Assembly (NCBI GenBank): GCA_021399405.1
Contig: JAAFKL010000357.1
Location: forward strand, 1 to 5,214
Origin: Candidatus Heimdallarchaeota archaeon
GTDB lineage: Archaea; Asgardarchaeota; Heimdallarchaeia; Heimdallarchaeales; Kariarchaeaceae
Direction: 5' to 3'
DNA length: 5,214 nucleotides
Positions 4,510 through 5,214 of the stretch are shown one piece after another (positions within the stretch are counted from its first letter, which is position 1; each line of letters starts with the position of its first letter). The notes beneath the pieces were generated by a model that made no database searches, was not told where the DNA came from, and saw only the letters and a program-made list of their open reading frames with translations. The translations under genes were made by a program, and so were the position numbers.

Positions 4510-5214
4510 TTATTGCTTTATTTTCAATAATGATTCAATTATGGTAGAGCATATTGTAATCATGGCGAATTGAAAGTTTACAACGACGGGGTGCTTAAAG
4601 TGGAAAAAGATTGGTTCTATATCATCCGTTGGTGGCAAAATAAAATTTGCTGATTCCGCCGTAAGTAATTCTTCATCTACATCAGTAAATATGATATAAG
4701 GACGTCTTTTTGCAATAAACAATTGAAGTTTATCGTGGAGCTTGGAATCTGTATTTGGTAGATAATCGAGAACTGAACCCATCAAATTTCCTAAATTTTT
4801 GACTTTTATTGACTGCTCGTTACTCTTTTTGACAATCAATCGTTCAATCATATCTTCATAATAGTCGTTAGGTATTGTAATAATATTATTTTTTACAGAG
4901 TTAAGAATATCAGTTAATCCATTCTTGACAGCAACATCTCCTTGCATTACCATAATAAAATTTGGAAGTTGATGACTCTGGCGAGTCGGCGAAACTGTTT
5001 TGAAATAATCTTCCACCGTGTCAACTTTTGAAATCAATTCATTTTGGAGCTGGCTAATTACCTGTTCGTAGGAAATCGAGTTATAGATATTTGGCTTCCC
5101 ATCTATTGCGATTTTTGATACAATACCTCGTTTCTCAAGTGAACTGAGATAAGAATATACCTTTGATTGGGGAACTTCTGCAATTGTAGCTAACGGAGTT
5201 GCTTCCAAAGTACC
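4510..5214 (-). CDS. TrmB-family transcriptional regulator (N-terminus outside window)
   Basis: TrmB-type regulators are archaeal (and some bacterial) DNA-binding proteins that often respond to sugars or other metabolites. The frame is open to the right edge and reads G-T before the TTG at 5208. That TTG falls within the winged-helix domain, so it is an internal Leu and the gene begins beyond the window. Numbering from that Leu, the visible half of the winged helix is TIAEVPQSKVYSYLSSLEKRGIVSK (8-32), matching the family pattern of a proline-serine-lysine-valine-tyrosine recognition helix. A linker helix follows (VISQLQNELISKVDTVEDYF, 50-69). The region PNFIMVMQGDVAVKNGLTDIL (82-102) begins the TrmB-type C-terminal effector/dimer region, which looks like the short, phospholipase D-like form without an added sugar-binding domain. 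The end of the gene is 16 bp from the convergent end of the HTH-CBS gene. Its ligand and targets cannot be told from what is visible. Confidence 0.82.
   Translation of the reverse strand, partial: GTLEATPLATIAEVPQSKVYSYLSSLEKRGIVSKIAIDGKPNIYNSISYEQVISQLQNELISKVDTVEDYFKTVSPTRQSHQLPNFIMVMQGDVAVKNGLTDILNSVKNNIITIPNDYYEDMIERLIVKKSNEQSIKVKNLGNLMGSVLDYLPNTDSKLHDKLQLFIAKRRPYIIFTDVDEELLTAESANFILPPTDDIEPIFFHFKHPVVVNFQFAMITICSTIIESLLKIKQ

Noticed and set aside
5206..5208. TTG as the start of the TrmB-family gene
   Set aside because: It falls within the winged-helix domain, and the frame continues to the window edge, so the gene starts outside.
1..5214. tRNA/rRNA genes, CRISPR arrays, transposons
   Set aside because: No cloverleaf sequences, spaced direct repeats, transposase-like frames or terminal inverted repeats with target duplications were seen; almost all DNA is accounted for by metabolic and regulatory genes.

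Overview
This is an AT-rich window whose gene repertoire points to an archaeon. The signs are a TrmB-family regulator, a stand-alone HTH plus CBS-pair regulator, an archaeal/fungal-type aspartate-semialdehyde dehydrogenase, and possible TATA-like boxes. The lineage cannot be fixed from the sequence. An Asgard-type or other uncultivated archaeon would fit, and a bacterium with archaeal-like genes is not excluded. Several starts are TTG. Clear Shine-Dalgarno sequences precede asd, metF and metK.

Layout: (1) On the + strand, the 3' end of chorismate synthase (aroC, 1-482) is followed after 2 bp by a complete aspartate-semialdehyde dehydrogenase gene (asd, 485-1546), apparently in one operon. (2) On the - strand, a MetF-like methylenetetrahydrofolate reductase (2743-3735) is followed after 3 bp by a bacterial-type S-adenosylmethionine synthetase (metK, 1603-2739). 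The ribosome binding site of metK lies in the last codons of metF. asd and metK converge on a 56-bp AT-rich gap. (3) Divergent from metF is a gene for a helix-turn-helix protein with two CBS domains (3885-4493, perhaps starting at 3942). (4) Converging on it across 16 bp is a TrmB-family regulator that runs off the right edge (4510-5214).

The genes make a coherent metabolic picture. Asd supplies aspartate semialdehyde for the methionine/threonine/lysine branch, and in many archaea also for the alternative entry to the shikimate pathway that ends in chorismate synthase. The MetF-like enzyme would supply the methyl group for methionine, and MetK would turn methionine into SAM.

The most interesting part is the divergent region between metF and the HTH-CBS gene. 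It holds an 18-bp inverted repeat (ATATTCCATTTGGAATAT). A second copy, with 13 of 14 core bases identical, lies at the start of the HTH-CBS gene. A perfect 8-bp half-site lies in the probable metF leader. CBS pairs commonly bind adenosyl ligands, in some archaeal proteins SAM itself. The arrangement therefore suggests an autoregulated repressor that senses SAM or a related nucleotide and controls metF-metK. That regulatory model is inference; the repeats and the gene arrangement are read directly from the sequence.
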